Positions 22,322 to 32,925 of a DNA stretch of 64,000 nt are shown in pieces. Within the stretch, counting starts at the first letter, position 1; every line of letters begins with the position of its first letter. Source of the DNA: Echinarachnius parma (lineage: Eukaryota > Echinodermata > Echinoidea > Clypeasteroida > Echinarachniidae); the NCBI GenBank assembly GCA_037951105.1, contig JBAMJV010007198.1:1-64000 (forward strand). The letters run 5' to 3'. The translations under genes and the position numbers were made by a program. The notes under the pieces were generated by a model, which was not told the DNA's origin, did not search any database, and saw only the letters and a list, made by a program, of their open reading frames with translations.

Positions 22322-23707
22322 GTATAATTTATAGAATGCCTACTTAATCCGTGAGAGTTTGATTTAAGCTGCCCATTGGTAGCAGTAATCATCCTTCACA
22401 ACAACTCAAGCTGATTTCCCTAGATGATAATATGCTAACCAGGAAACGCACGGGTTCATATAACGAACTATATGACCGTGGGACAACATTACTGTAGTAT
22501 AAATCAGGCGATGACGAGATTAGAGATAATGATAGAAGGTAATACAATAATTGGAATTAAAGGGACTCGTTAACTCTATCAAAATCGTCCACAATCACTT
22601 GGAGCTTCCGCAATACTCTTGTATACCTTGATTTTTTGTTTTGCTCTCTAATTAATGGAAACATGAAATAAGTTTTGGTAGCTACAATATCCCATTCGTT
22701 TAGTAAGTATATGAAGTATATACTAGCAAATTAAATCACTCTCTAGTTTGTCTTATACCATGTATACGTATACCACGTGTGTCCACAGACAAAAAGAGGC
22801 TGTATGATTTACCACGTTTTTAAAAACATACTTTATCATAAGTGACTGTCTTTTTGTAAGTGGATGTTTATATAATTAAAACCTTTTAAATGATTATTTG
22901 GTTGGTGTGATCATGATGGCATTAATGTTAATACGTGATTCCGCATTTGATCAAATTATACATGTTCAATAACGCTTTAATTCAACATAAAAACGGCTAA
23001 TACGTATTATGGTATTGTCTTATGTATCCATAATAATTAAATATAGTCAAGATATTAGACGTAAGCATGTGTCAATTGCCTTGTGGAACTTGTTTTTTCT
23101 CTCATTTGAAAGTATGGTTCTTCACCAACAGTTAATTACATCAATGACACGTTGCAATTTCTTTAAATATCGTGATAACATTCATGAAGAACTAAGTTAT
23201 GTACTTACATAGTCGTATTTCTTCCCGATGATAGCCGGTGAATAGCACTGTATGCAGTTCTTTCAAGATATGTGTCCTGTTTGAATAATTGCCGCGTGTA
23301 ACAGTTGCACTCCTCCGAATCTGTGGCTCCTATAGTCCGACCAGTGCTCGGAGCGGGAGAGCCGAAGTTGATGTTCCCGCGGTCTCTGTCAACGCGAAGA
23401 AAAAAAAGGTGGCGCTTTAGGGACTTGATTAGAAAAAAATTGTATACAAATAGTAAAGCAGAACACTGCTCGTTATTTTTAACGCTCTGGCCTTTATTAG
23501 AAAGTCTTAAAATGTCTGGCGTCTGCTACTGTAATCCACGGGAAAGCGAAAAACAAGACGAATTTGTAGGTTGCTGATCTTGAAGAGATTTAATAAATGC
23601 GAGCAAATTAGGGTTTTACCCGGATAACCTATAAACATGTAGACTCTCATTTTCACGTGTGTTTTCGATGTGCTGCGGTGTTGATGCTATGAAAAACGCT
23701 ATTAATA
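22322..23707. other. Intergenic DNA with one orphan frame
   Basis: Nothing secure. A 90-codon plus-strand frame at 23305-23577 sits in the most GC-rich part (GTCCGACCAGTGCTCGGAGC) and is Arg/Lys/Ser-rich, but it has no recognisable domain and no supported start. I do not call it a gene. Confidence 0.35.
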
Positions 23708-23715
23708 CCTCATCC

Positions 23716-23818
23716 CACGGGCGTCGATATGTCATTGATACCCATTGATCAGGGGGGGATGATTCATTCATCCATCCCCCCCTGATGAATGGGTATTACG
23801 TAACTATCGACGCCCATG
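23716..23818. mobile_element. hAT-like MITE family H, copy 1
   Basis: 103 bp. Inverted ends CACGGGCGTCGATA and TATCGACGCCCATG, then GATACCCATTGATCAGGGGG facing CCCCCTGATGAATGGGTATT. Flanking octamers are CCTCATCC (23708-23715) and CCTCAGTC (23819-23826), a worn 8-bp target duplication as expected for hAT elements. The right octamer overlaps the tip of the GC-rich element that follows. Confidence 0.75.
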
Positions 23819-23821
23819 CCT

Positions 23822-24491
23822 CAGTCACATTTGCCACGGCGGCCGTGCGGTCTAAAAAATCTACAGCCAATAGCAATTATAGGGTCGCCGCAGCATTTCC
23901 ACGGTCACATACTGTGGCAGTCACATATGCTAGGGCAGCCGCACGGCGTATTTTGAATTTGTGGAGACAGAAAACCTGCGGCTGCCGTACGGCCTTTGAA
24001 GTGATGATGCACGGTCGCCTGAGGGCGTCCCTGCAGTGGCCGAAGGTTTTTGACAAATACCAAGGCACGGCGCAGACTGCAACGGGGCCGGACGGATGGC
24101 GTGCGTGGGCCTTGCGTTGCCCGCAGGGTGTGCCACATACCGCAAGGCCATTGTACGGGCACCGTAGGGCTGCCTTAAGGCTGCCCTAGAAATTCCTGCG
24201 GCCCCCGCAATTTTTTGGGGGTCCGCAACAGTCAATTGTAATTCATAAGACTCTTGGGCAGCCGCACGGCAAACGCGAGGCCACCGTACGCCAGACGTAT
24301 GTTCGCCGTGGAACTGCTCTACGGCATGGCTACGGCGTGTCGAATTGCTACGGCGAACCTAGAAATTTAAGAAAGATATAACTCCACGCTATTATCCCGT
24401 GACCCTACGGCCACCACAGATCCTCTGCGGCCGCCGCACGATTTCGGGGGCGTACGGCCGCCGTATCCTAGCCGTAGAGCAAATGTGACTG
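23822..24491. mobile_element. GC-rich palindromic transposon, about 670 bp
   Basis: Inverted ends CAGTCACATTTG and CAAATGTGACTG. The next part also pairs: CCACGGCGGCCGTGCGG against the complement of CGTACGGCCGCCGTATCC. Dozens of short GCCGTACGGC, GGCTGCCGTACGGC and CGCACGG motifs fill the body, typical of subterminal repeats. GC content is far above the surroundings. The 134-codon plus-strand frame and its antisense frames follow from this composition. Confidence 0.7.
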
Positions 24492-25142
24492 GGGAATAAG
24501 TGTCTACAAAGTGTTACACATGTTGTTTTCTTTCCAGTAGGGAATTATCCTAAAATACAAAACAATCCATCCCCTTCTTATCCTCCTCTTTCAAAAGGAT
24601 GGTATACAGTTCATTAATGCAGGGCTGTCAAACATTGTTTTCGAAAGGAACATCAATAACACCTTTTTATCCAGTGAAGGACGTTTTACCTTTTGTTTAT
24701 AAGAATCAGATATACGTGGCTTATGTGCGAAAAAGTGAATAATTTGATAGCTGATACTTGAGCCGGGGCCATGAGACAGGCATGTTGATTAGGGATACCT
24801 CCCTATAACAGTTAAACATATAACAACATTGTAATGCCATGCAAGCCCAACACTTTCCTATTATCGGCCTACACAAATAATATAGGACATGTTCCCACCG
24901 GTGAGTCCGGCAATGTTGTTTCGTCTTGCTTAAGTTCTTGTTGGAACGCTTAAGGGCGCTTGAACAAGTACTTGCTTTGTTGGGTAGAGGAACATGAGTA
25001 TTTGAATAGGAAGATTACATACATTTCGAGAAAAAAAAATCAAAGTAATAATAATTACTATAATCTATATCATAATTATTATTACATGAATATGGAAAAT
25101 ACTGCTGAAAACTGCTTGTCTACTAAAAAATCGCCAATGTGG
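24492..25142. other. Intergenic DNA, nothing recognised
   Basis: No supported feature until the Penelope-like terminal sequence at about 25143. Confidence 0.4.
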
Positions 25143-25169
25143 TAAAATGAGAGTCGTATACAGCCTAGC

Positions 25170-25196
25170 TTTCGATCCTAGCAGAATCTTCGTCAG
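25170..25196 (-). ncRNA. Hammerhead ribozyme-like core in the Penelope terminal sequence
   Basis: Read on the minus strand: CTGACGA, one A, then GATTC-TGCTA-GGATC, then GAAA. The GATTC and GGATC strands form a 5-bp stem with a TGCTA loop, which is the spacing of the conserved hammerhead core (CUGANGA, stem II, GAAA). Penelope-like elements are known to carry small hammerhead motifs in their terminal repeats, so the context fits. Stems I and III and the cleavage-site partner were not resolved, so activity is unknown. Confidence 0.55.
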
Positions 25197-25699
25197 GGCA
25201 CAAATGACAGTTACTACAGAAAAAACACAGAATATATACCAACATAAACACATGTATGGAAGGGGGGCTGGAAAGAGGAAAGGAGGCGGAGACACAACAC
25301 AATGAAAGCAACTGTGAGTGGGTGAGTGTCAGGACTGCTTGACCAATCAGGTCAAACAGGCATGGGTGGGTCCTTAAGTGGCTGCAGTCAAAGAAAATGT
25401 GATGAGAGTGTAAGGCTTAGAGAAGAATAGAGGTAGGGAGGATCAAAGAAATAAATCAAGAAATTGAAAGAGCCATGTGAACAAAAGACAGTTGATGAGG
25501 TGTGGGAGTGCACACTGGGGCACTGAGAGGGGAGGAACAATAGAGGGGATTATGAGTGTAGGGGATGGGAGCGAGAGGATTAGGACAAAGAAAGTGAAGT
25601 GAAGTGTGTAGCAGGATCGGATTAATAGGATAGGCGAGTTCAAAGGAGAGAGTGGAAATGATGAGGACCCAGTAGGTGATGATATGTAGGGAAGCAACA

Positions 25700-27197
25700 T
25701 CTATTATATTAATACGGTAAGCTTCAACCCCCCAAAATGGTTCCCACTCGAGATATCCTCACCCCGAGGATTCGGCGACTTCCCGACCGTCGCGATCGAA
25801 GGACAATAAGGCATTCCCGAGTCGCTCACGCCCCGTGGTCGTCGTCCAGATCGAAGAAAAGGGAAAGTCAGCAATGTCAATTGCCCGTTTAAGACGCCGA
25901 GCATTGATTAACGATTTATCGCCGTAAAAGTATTTGTAAGAATATAAATTGGAGTAGATAAAACAAATAAAATATCGAGAAACCATTTTAGATATAACAC
26001 GTTGCGAAACTACCCAGGTTTTGATAAATATCAATATTTATATTACGCGGATGGTATGGTAATGATCGCTATTGCCGATTGGCATCGTGTTTGTAAGTGC
26101 ATAGACGACCAAATGCGACAACTTCAATTTAGCTGCGGTTACACAACGCGCGATGGCTGTACAGCCGTGTATACACGTCGCGCAGTCATCTAATTACCCC
26201 ACCGAACCGTAGTTTATTTGCATAGCTCACTGACCTGCTGACCATCGTCTCTGGTCACTATCTCATTCGCCCTACCGTACACGATACTATAATTGCGCCA
26301 GCTTGTGGTAAGATGTATTAAGTCCGCGAGCTCACATGATTTGTACACAGCTGAGCGGGCGTGCAAAGTGCATTGAAGTGAATAAAGCGGGGTGGACATT
26401 GGTGGAGCAGGGGAGTTGTATCTCGACATCTTGCGGTAAGATGAGTGTATTATGCCATCCGCGAAGAGAAGACGCCTGGGGGTGGGGGGGGGGGGGGGGG
26501 GTATCTGCTCATTTATTATGCAATGCATGTATTGACGGCTAATATTCCCTTCAACCATGGAACTCCCATATCCTTGCTTCAACGGAATATAATAATATAT
26601 CATCGGGTTTCACAAGAATATGACAAAATTAATACGCCGGAGAACTTAGATTGGATATGAAAAGTTAATGGGATGCATGTATATAGACGGCTACTATTCC
26701 CTTCAAAGGAATATATCATCGGGTTTCACAAGAATATGACAAAATGTATACGCCGGAGAACTTAGATTGGATATGAAACGTTCATGGGACACGACGGGTT
26801 ATGTGTCATGCAGGCAATTGGAGTCGCGGGGGGGGGGGGGGTGAACGGCGAAGCTACTGTATATTAGCAAGTACACGAACATAGTGTACTGTATCTAATT
26901 TAATACAAGCGGAACAAATTATGGACTCTATAAAATATGGGGTATAATTGAATAACTTTCCATGGGTACTAAACCATTATGATTTTGTCATACATTGGCC
27001 CGATATCGTTGGACGGGACCCTAATGCGTCGGGGCCCCGTCCAACGACGGGTTGTGGGGCGGGATTGAGTCGCCCGTGTTTATTTTGTCTTATACTATTT
27101 AAATTATGACTCTGGGAATAGTAAAGATTTAAAGTATCGTTATGTCATCATCGCCTTTCTCTCACAAAAACCCGCGGATTTCCGCGGGTACAGCTAG
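25700..27197 (+). mobile_element. Non-autonomous Helitron
   Basis: 5' end TCTATTATATTAATACGGTA starts with the Helitron TC. The 3' end has the hairpin CCCGCGG-ATTT-CCGCGGG (27171-27188), five spacer bases and the terminal CTAG (27194-27197). The element lies between an A (25699) and a T (27198), the AT target these rolling-circle elements use, with no target duplication. Removing it rejoins GGAAGCAACA to TAGACAAATG in the Penelope 3' region. No Rep/helicase frame is present. It contains G tracts at about 26480-26502 and 26829-26841 and an internal direct duplication. Confidence 0.9.
26516..26795 (+). repeat. Internal tandem duplication in the Helitron
   Basis: The block GACGGCTAATATTCCCTTCA ... 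ATCATCGGGTTTCACAAGAA ... CGCCGGAGAACTTAGATTGG is repeated about 130-150 bp further on with small indels, both copies followed by GATATGAAA and a TTCATGGG- or TTAATGGG-like end. Confidence 0.85.
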
Positions 27198-27644
27198 TAG
27201 ACAAATGAATGGGACAGGGAGTGTAAAAGAGATATTGAACAAAAGGAAGCCTAAATGGGTAGGTAATCAGAGGGAAGGTAGAGAGACAAAATAATGAGGT
27301 TGGAACAATATGATCAAAATAGAGGTGGAACTATGCATGATGAGAATGTGGATGTATATGAATAAGCCCATGTCTATGGACAGTGTACCTATAGAGAGAA
27401 ATTAAATGCAAAAAGTATAACATATTAATAAACTAACATGATTATGTGTATGAATGGTGACAGTGTATATAATGTAATCTCAAAGGAAACTAGAATGAAT
27501 ATATGGGGAAAATAAAATGGGAAATAAGAATATGAATAGTATGTGGAACAAAGTAAAGTATCGATATGGGGGGTGAAAACAAACAAAATTTGTTTGTTTT
27601 CACCATTTAATGGTGGTGCAGACGATGAAGGGGAGATGCAAAGG

Positions 27645-28363
27645 TTAATCACTGCCTTCTTGGATGTTGAGACCACGGGGATGAATGGTGCAGAGACGTC
27701 TTATCCAATACTTCTCTCTGCTGGAGCGGAGTGTGTCCGGGCGGTTACCTAGAGATTCTATTCCCTGTAGAATCATGTCAGAAATGGAGTGATTAGGTAG
27801 GTTGAAGTGGTTGCCGACTGGGGCGTCATGTTTGGAGGTGTGGATGGTGGATCTGTGTCCGTAAAAGCGTCTCTTGAGGGTGTTCCTGGTTTCGCCTACG
27901 TACTGCATGCCACAGACTCTGCACGTGATAAGATATACAACATTTGTGGTGGTGCATGTGATGTGGCCCTTGGTATGGTGAGAGATGTTGTTGGAGTGGC
28001 TGGTGAAGGTATCATTCTGATGGATATGTACCTGACACACAATGAATCTGTCGGCGGTGCACTTAAAGGTGCCTTGCTGTATGGGAGAGGGGTTGTTATT
28101 GGGGGTGGGAAGTTCAGCTCGAACAATGTGGTCCTTGAGGTTGCGAGGGCGTCTGTAGGCTAGGATGGGGGCATCAGGGACAGCCTGTTGGAGGCGATCA
28201 GAAGTGTGAAGAATGTGGTGATTGTTAGTCAATATGCGACGTAGGGGAGGTAAGTTGGGATGAAAGGTGGTCACTAGGGGTGTGACAACAGTGGTGCTCT
28301 GGTTGGGAGTCTTCTTCTTCAGAACCTCGGATCTGGGGAGAGAACGAACTTTGTTAATGGATA

Positions 28364-28364
<1 letters not shown>
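27645..28364 (-). pseudogene. Penelope-like element polyprotein, C-terminal GIY-YIG endonuclease part
   Basis: An open frame of about 239 codons after discarding an N-terminal stretch (28365-28475) that is only translated GTA repeat and G tract. It matches the end of Penelope-like polyproteins: the connector with TPLVTTFHPNLPPLRRIL, DAPILAYRRPRNLKDHIVRA, then the GIY-YIG nuclease with VVYLI (GIY position), CRVC (CxxC), QYVGET (YIG position), LKRRFYGHR with the catalytic-type Arg, EKYWIRRL with the metal-binding-type Glu, and PRGLN at the end. The family uses this domain to nick target DNA for retrotransposition. The reverse transcriptase lies N-terminal to this part in whole elements and is absent, so the frame has no start of its own and is a decayed remnant. 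Confidence 0.85.
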
Positions 28365-28402
<38 letters not shown>

Positions 28403-28627
28403 CAGTGGCGGATCCATGGGGGGGGGGGGTTAGGGGGTTTAACCCCCCCCCCCCCCCCCCCCCTTGGGCTGCCAAGTGAAAATGTATCAGTGAACAAAAG
28501 TGAAAAAAAAATCACTTACGGGGGTTCAAAATAGCAACAACAAAAAATTTTCGCCGCTTCGCGGCTCATGGACGATGCTCCGCATCGTCATTGGGTCAAC
28601 CCCCCCCCCTTATCAAAAAGCTAGATC

Positions 28628-28662
<35 letters not shown>
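28365..28662. repeat. (GTA)n microsatellite split by an insertion
   Basis: GTA repeats occupy about 28365-28402 and resume at 28628-28662. Between them lies a separate element (28403-28627). The repeat produces the spurious Thr/Val runs in the frames that cross it. Confidence 0.9.
28403..28627. mobile_element. hAT-like remnant inside the GTA repeat
   Basis: Starts CAGTGGCGGATCCATGGGGG, the CAGTGGCGGATC type of end common in hAT non-autonomous elements, with G and C tracts facing each other (about 28418-28462) and a GCCGCTTCGCGGC hairpin near 28554. The right end (AAAGCTAGATC) does not show the matching complement, so the element is probably truncated there. The target duplication cannot be judged within GTA repeats. 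Confidence 0.55.
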
Positions 28663-28663
<1 letters not shown>

Positions 28664-29227
28664 TAGTAATAGTAGTAGTAGCAGCAGTGCGTGCAAACTC
28701 ATGGGTAATATAGTGATATGGATTCATTGTGTACTATGAACAAAATCCGTACCACAGACAGAAAGACAGACAGAGTAGTAAACAATTACAAACGCTGGGC
28801 TCGAACCGGTCTGATTAAGAATGCCACTAAATCTTAGGCTTAGTGTAGGCGCGGGTTCATTCTTAATAAGGACATCGAGAGGGAGGTTTTGTTATAATGT
28901 TGTAATCAGAATGAAGACAATAGCATCAATATTTTGTAAATCCCTACCAGACCGATTAAATGAATCTGCCTTCTGGTCATTTTATCATGTTTATTCGAAT
29001 TTGCCAGGTTCACTTTGAGTTTGTTTGTTTTAACCAATCCCCAACAGACACCTAGTGGTCCCTTTATTAACTCTATGGGGATCTCAATATCTAGTACAGA
29101 ACAGTTTAATATCTAGTCTTATTTTATTGATTTTTGTAGCACCTTCGTTATGTAATAAGTAACTTATCCTTCGTTGATTATGTCTGGTTTTATAGCTTCT
29201 GACTGAATTGGGCACTGGATTGGGCAA
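28663..29227. other. Intergenic DNA, nothing recognised
   Basis: No feature that I can support. Confidence 0.4.
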
Positions 29228-29727
29228 TTAAAGAGATCTAGTAACTTTGTTGGAATATGCAAAAAAAACATGCGAATTGTTGATACTATGTGTTTTTCTG
29301 ATATCTGATATGTCCACTAAGCACGGGCGTAAATACTTACGTAATACTTATTCATCAGGGGGGATGCATGAATAGATCACCCCCCCCCCCCCTGATGAAT
29401 GGGTATCAATGACAGATTTACGCCCATGCCACTGACATTACTGAGACAGTGATGTGTGAACATTCCATGTTAAACTAATGTCATATGACCGAGTAATGAG
29501 CAAACATGCAAAGTGATATTCACCAACTCATTTCACTGATTGTGTACACAGTCATTCATGTCCAGTAGATAATTACAAATCGGATTACTTCAACAGAAGT
29601 GAAATTTGGAAAGCCAAAAGCTGTTCCATCCTTTTATTGGTAATACGAGTACAATGAGTCACGTGGGAATCGTTAGAGTTCCAAGTCAGTTTTGGGGATT
29701 ATGACAATGTTACTAGATCCATTTAGT
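29228..29727 (+). mobile_element. TTAA MITE family B, interrupted
   Basis: TTAAAGAGATCTAGTAACTT at the left and GACAATGTTACTAGATCC at the right. A 107-bp hAT-like MITE is inserted after GATATGTCCACTAAG, about 90 bp in. Confidence 0.8.
29322..29428. mobile_element. hAT-like MITE family H, copy 2
   Basis: 107 bp, ends CACGGGCGTAAATA and ATTTACGCCCATG, with TCATCAGGGGGGATG facing CCCCCTGATGAATGGG. Flanks CCACTAAG and CCACTGAC each differ by one base from the family B sequence at this point, CCACTGAG. That reads as a worn 8-bp target duplication. Same family as 23716-23818. Confidence 0.8.
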
Positions 29728-29854
29728 AAGAACCACCAATATCAGCCTTGGTGTACTGGAAGGTGATACTAGGAAGCGGTGGTTGGTCAAAAGTTGAAAT
29801 ATTTGTAAATACAATTATTTGATATATAATTTTATTTTAAAATATTTTGAATAT

Positions 29855-29883
29855 CGATTTTTTTTTTTTTTTTTTTGGGGGGG
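29855..29883. repeat. T tract followed by G tract
   Basis: About 18 T then 7 G. Confidence 0.8.
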
Positions 29884-29910
29884 TATATGTAATATATAAT
29901 ATAACCGTAT

Positions 29911-30475
29911 TTAAAGGGATAGTTGAGTTCTGGTAAAGAGAGTACAGTTTTGGTCAAACTGAATTTTAGTTACCAAAACCTGCACAAGTACATTACAAAC
30001 TAGTAGTTATAACTCAACCATGCTCGAAAGGAATGACAAATTACAAATGACTAAGTAAAAAGCCTGTTATCATTTAACAAAAGAGGCGTTAAAACTCAAT
30101 AGGATGCTCTCTAAAAACTCATTGGTTTCAACCATTTACAATTAAATATTGTGCATGTAATGTTTTGTTGAAATAGTGATAGAGATAATCAACAACTATT
30201 TAAAAACCTCTTTTGTAAATTTTTGAAAAGAGGCAGCATTAAAAAAAAAAAAATTAACAGCTGGTTCAAAATTATCGAATAATTGTGAGGCCCCACAATT
30301 ATTACAAATGGTTATGTTTATGGATATTTCAGCCATTTCTGAACCGATTTTGATCAATAAACTTTATTCTGTCATTAAAATTGTATGCTCAAATTTGACA
30401 CTCAGTTTTTCATTATCTAACAAAAAACAATATTTTGTGTAGCGCCCTCTATACCAAACTCAACTATCCCTTTAA
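29911..30475 (-). mobile_element. TTAA MITE family A, full copy, reversed
   Basis: TTAAAGGGATAGTTGAGTTC at the left and ACTCAACTATCCCTTTAA at the right, with the internal order reversed: CAGTTTTGGTCAAACTGAAT first, then GGCCCCACAATTATTACAAA, then AGCGCCCTCTATACCAAACT. Confidence 0.85.
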
Positions 30476-31302
30476 ATTGAGAGCAATTTGAGCTGCACCT
30501 TGTATGTGCTAGCCATTAGGTTTTATTTGTTCAAAATTCGTACCTTAATTTCATTTGAGAATGAAGAGGGATTTTATCGCGCTCATTATAATGATACCTG
30601 ACATGTCATTAATAACACTGTCTGAGGACATACTTATAGCAAAGCTGTTTATTTCAGATGTGAATGCAATTTCAGATAATACCAATACATAATCCTATCT
30701 TTAAACAAACGAAAGTTATATTTTCAGGAAGAAATGGGTCGACCAAGTATACTTAGTTTACTCTATATGTATAGGAAATAGTTATCGCTTATAAGCCTAT
30801 TCATAAGGAAATCTTACCCATGAAAGATATTCCCTGACCTACAATATACGTATGAAAATGCATACGTCCATCGATCAGCTAAATATTTCATATCGACTGA
30901 CGCTTCGAAATTGTTGTATATTGATATGATAATTTAGTCCCATGGTATCTAAAACAATCTACATGCACATTACGTTGTTGAACTCCTTCTAAACGGGGTC
31001 AGACTATAAACAGCCAGTGAACTTCAATCAATTTAGAACTAATTCTGATGGGGCGAGCTTACGGCTGTCGGTTGTACAAAGGATAATCTCGGATCTCGCG
31101 ATCCTCTTCAACAGAAACGTAAAACGTTATTTAAGTTAATGAGATCTCAACAATTGAGATCTCATTAACATAATTTACCTGATGATGGTGGTACGAGGGT
31201 AGCTCTCTTTTAAATTTGAGGATATTATCAAAATTAGACATAATTATTATCAGAAAATTAAGCATCACACAGAGGAGTGTCCGACCTACAAGATGGTACG
31301 CG
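30476..31302. other. Intergenic DNA with one small hairpin
   Basis: Only a perfect hairpin at 31137-31169 (TTAATGAGATCTCAA and its complement around CAA) stands out. No gene recognised. Confidence 0.5.
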
Positions 31303-31305
31303 TAA

Positions 31306-31533
31306 AGCCCAACGCACACAGAGCCGACTCGATCCGATCCGACTGATTTTCAGTCAGGCTAGAGTTGGTTTCGCTCAGTCGGAGCCGATTCAACACGTTG
31401 AATCGGCCTCGACTGACCTCGGAATGGCTCTTGACTGGCGAAATCAGAGTCCCGAGGTAGGGTATATACTGAGCTTATCCGACTGAATACATACAGTCGG
31501 ATCAGGTCGAGTCGGCTCTGTGTGCGTTGGGAT
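31306..31533. mobile_element. Palindromic MITE, Harbinger-like target
   Basis: Inverted ends CCCAACGCACACAGAGCCGA-CTCGATC on the left and the complement on the right (GAGTCGGCTCTGTGTGCGTT-GGG). The first 37 bp pair with few mismatches. Flanked by TAA on both sides (31303-31305, 31534-31536), which fits the 3-bp TWA target of PIF/Harbinger-type MITEs. Interior rich in GTCGGA/TCCGAC motifs. Confidence 0.75.
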
Positions 31534-31704
31534 TAACTCGACTTAACGCCCCTTCTCAAAGCAGTGACAGTTCTTTTAGTTAATTTATTTATTTTATTTT
31601 CCAACAAAGAATAATATTTGCAATGGAAGGCACATGACGCGATATAACACAGATGTGATATAACAAATGCGACTCAAACTAATATGCAATAATTTATTAT
31701 TAAT

Positions 31705-32000
31705 TCATTATTCATAATTTATTTATTTATTTATTTATTCAAATATATTTATACAGGATAGCCTGATCAGCAAGGATACTGTTTTTCGTCAGGGTCCTGA
31801 TATAACATCATACAATATAAATAATACAATAATACATTAATATGATAGACATAATAAATATAAACATATGTACAAATGCATATGACCAGCAGATTCAAGA
31901 TATACTTTTTAAGAATTTTGGACAAAATTATATTTAAAATAACTTCAATTTATTTCAAATTATAAAAACACAATTAAGTTTCTATATACATATGCAATAT
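31705..32000 (-). repeat. Dispersed repeat with (TTTA)n, family T
   Basis: ATTTATTTATTTATTTATTC followed by AAATATATTTATACAGGATA and CAGGGTCCTGATATAAC, then A-rich sequence. The same layout occurs at 45537-45720 (GAGGGCCCTGTATCAGATAG) and 57509-57600 (ATATTTATACAGGATGTCAT). It looks like the 3' end of a retroposed repeat. The related block 32940-33140 (GGCAGCGAGTTCCAGACAAT, GAGTATATAAGGCTATTTTT) may belong to the same parent. Family not identified. Confidence 0.5.
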
Positions 32001-32303
32001 AAATATACTAACTTTTCACAACAAAAAAACAACAACAAAATATTGGGTACTCCAGCAAGCACGTGATTGTCGGTCGAGCAGATTGTCACAGTCATTACTA
32101 CAGCAGGCACACGCACAGCCACACATCACAATGGGAGAAGCACACACATTCACTCATCCGTATCACACAATGGAAACATAACCACGAACAAAACCAAATA
32201 CATTCATCCACCCGTTCTGCTTTGTCCGATAGATCACGTATCTGTTGGAGTATTTACTAAACAACATATTTAAAACAAATATAATTAAAAAACAGTAATC
32301 TAT

Positions 32304-32925
32304 CATTTCGCTGGTCATACAACATGTCCCAAAATTAGTTACAACGGGACTTTCTGCAACGATAACTTTAAAATAGTAGATCAATCAGAATGATATTTCA
32401 TGGTATGAAACTATAACTTATTACCTACATCTTGCAGAAAACCCTATTCGATTTGCTTCAGTGGTCATGGAGAATGAGGATCTTTTGTCAATCATGTCAT
32501 GTGTCCATTTTCGTTCATAACGCGAACACAATGGACAACACGTCTCCTTATATCACAAAACCTGGAGGGAAGGGACATCTAACATGATTGACAAAAGATC
32601 CTCATTCTCCATGACCACTGAAGCAAATCGAATAGGGTTTCTGCAAGATGTAGGTGATAAGTTATAGCAGAGGCGTCGATCTGTTCGGAAAACACAATGC
32701 ATTGGGGGGGGGGGGGGGGGGGGGGGGCGAGCATTGTTTGTGAACAATAGCTCGCCCCACCAATGTATTGTGTTTTCCGGACAGATCGACGTCCCTGAGT
32801 TATAGTTTCATACTCTGAAATATCATTCTGATTGATCTACTATCTTTAAATTTATCGTTTCAGAAAGTCCCGTTGTAATTAATTTGGCACATGTTGTATA
32901 TACATCAGTGAAAATACAGCTGTTT
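32304..32925. mobile_element. Long foldback element with a nested MITE
   Basis: Left arm 32304-32495 and right arm 32581-32925 are complementary: CATACAACATGTCCC, TTACAACGGGACTTTCTGCA, GTAGATCAATCAGAATGATA, TTGCTTCAGTGGTCATGGAG, AATGAGGATCTTTTGTCAAT. The right arm is longer because a separate 130-bp element plus its 8-bp target duplication is inserted at 32668. Loop about 85 bp; no coding capacity. Confidence 0.85.
32668..32797. mobile_element. hAT MITE nested in the foldback element
   Basis: Inverted ends CAGAGGCGTCGATCTGTTCG-GAAAACACAATGCATTGG and the complement of CAGGGACGTCGATCTGTCCG-GAAAACACAATACATTGG. Perfect 8-bp target duplication AGTTATAG at 32660-32667 and 32798-32805. The CAGRG(G/A)CGTC terminus and 8-bp duplication place it with hAT elements. 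The centre is a G tract (about 32704-32727). Confidence 0.92.

Larger units (their letters stand above)
25143..28364 (-). mobile_element. Penelope-like retroelement, 5'-truncated, split by a Helitron
   Basis: Minus-oriented. It runs from the endonuclease end of the open frame (28364 to 27645) through a long 3' region to a terminal sequence near 25143-25210 that carries AGCCTAGCTTTCGATCCTAG and a hammerhead-like core. The 1.5-kb Helitron at 25700-27197 lies in this 3' region; without it the fragment is about 1.7 kb. The reverse transcriptase is missing, and the upstream boundary is a GTA microsatellite. A 32-bp perfect palindrome (GGTGAAAACAAACAAA and its complement, 27572-27604) lies just past the stop. 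The endonuclease frame is still open, so the copy may not be very old. Confidence 0.8.

Noticed and set aside
23785-24235. 134-codon plus frame and antisense frames of 63-101 codons
   Set aside because: Lie in the GC-rich palindromic element, where stop codons are rare on both strands. No domain, no consistent start.
28365-28475. N-terminal part of the Penelope-like frame (poly-Thr, poly-Gly)
   Set aside because: Encoded by GTA repeats and a G tract belonging to a later insertion, not by the retroelement.
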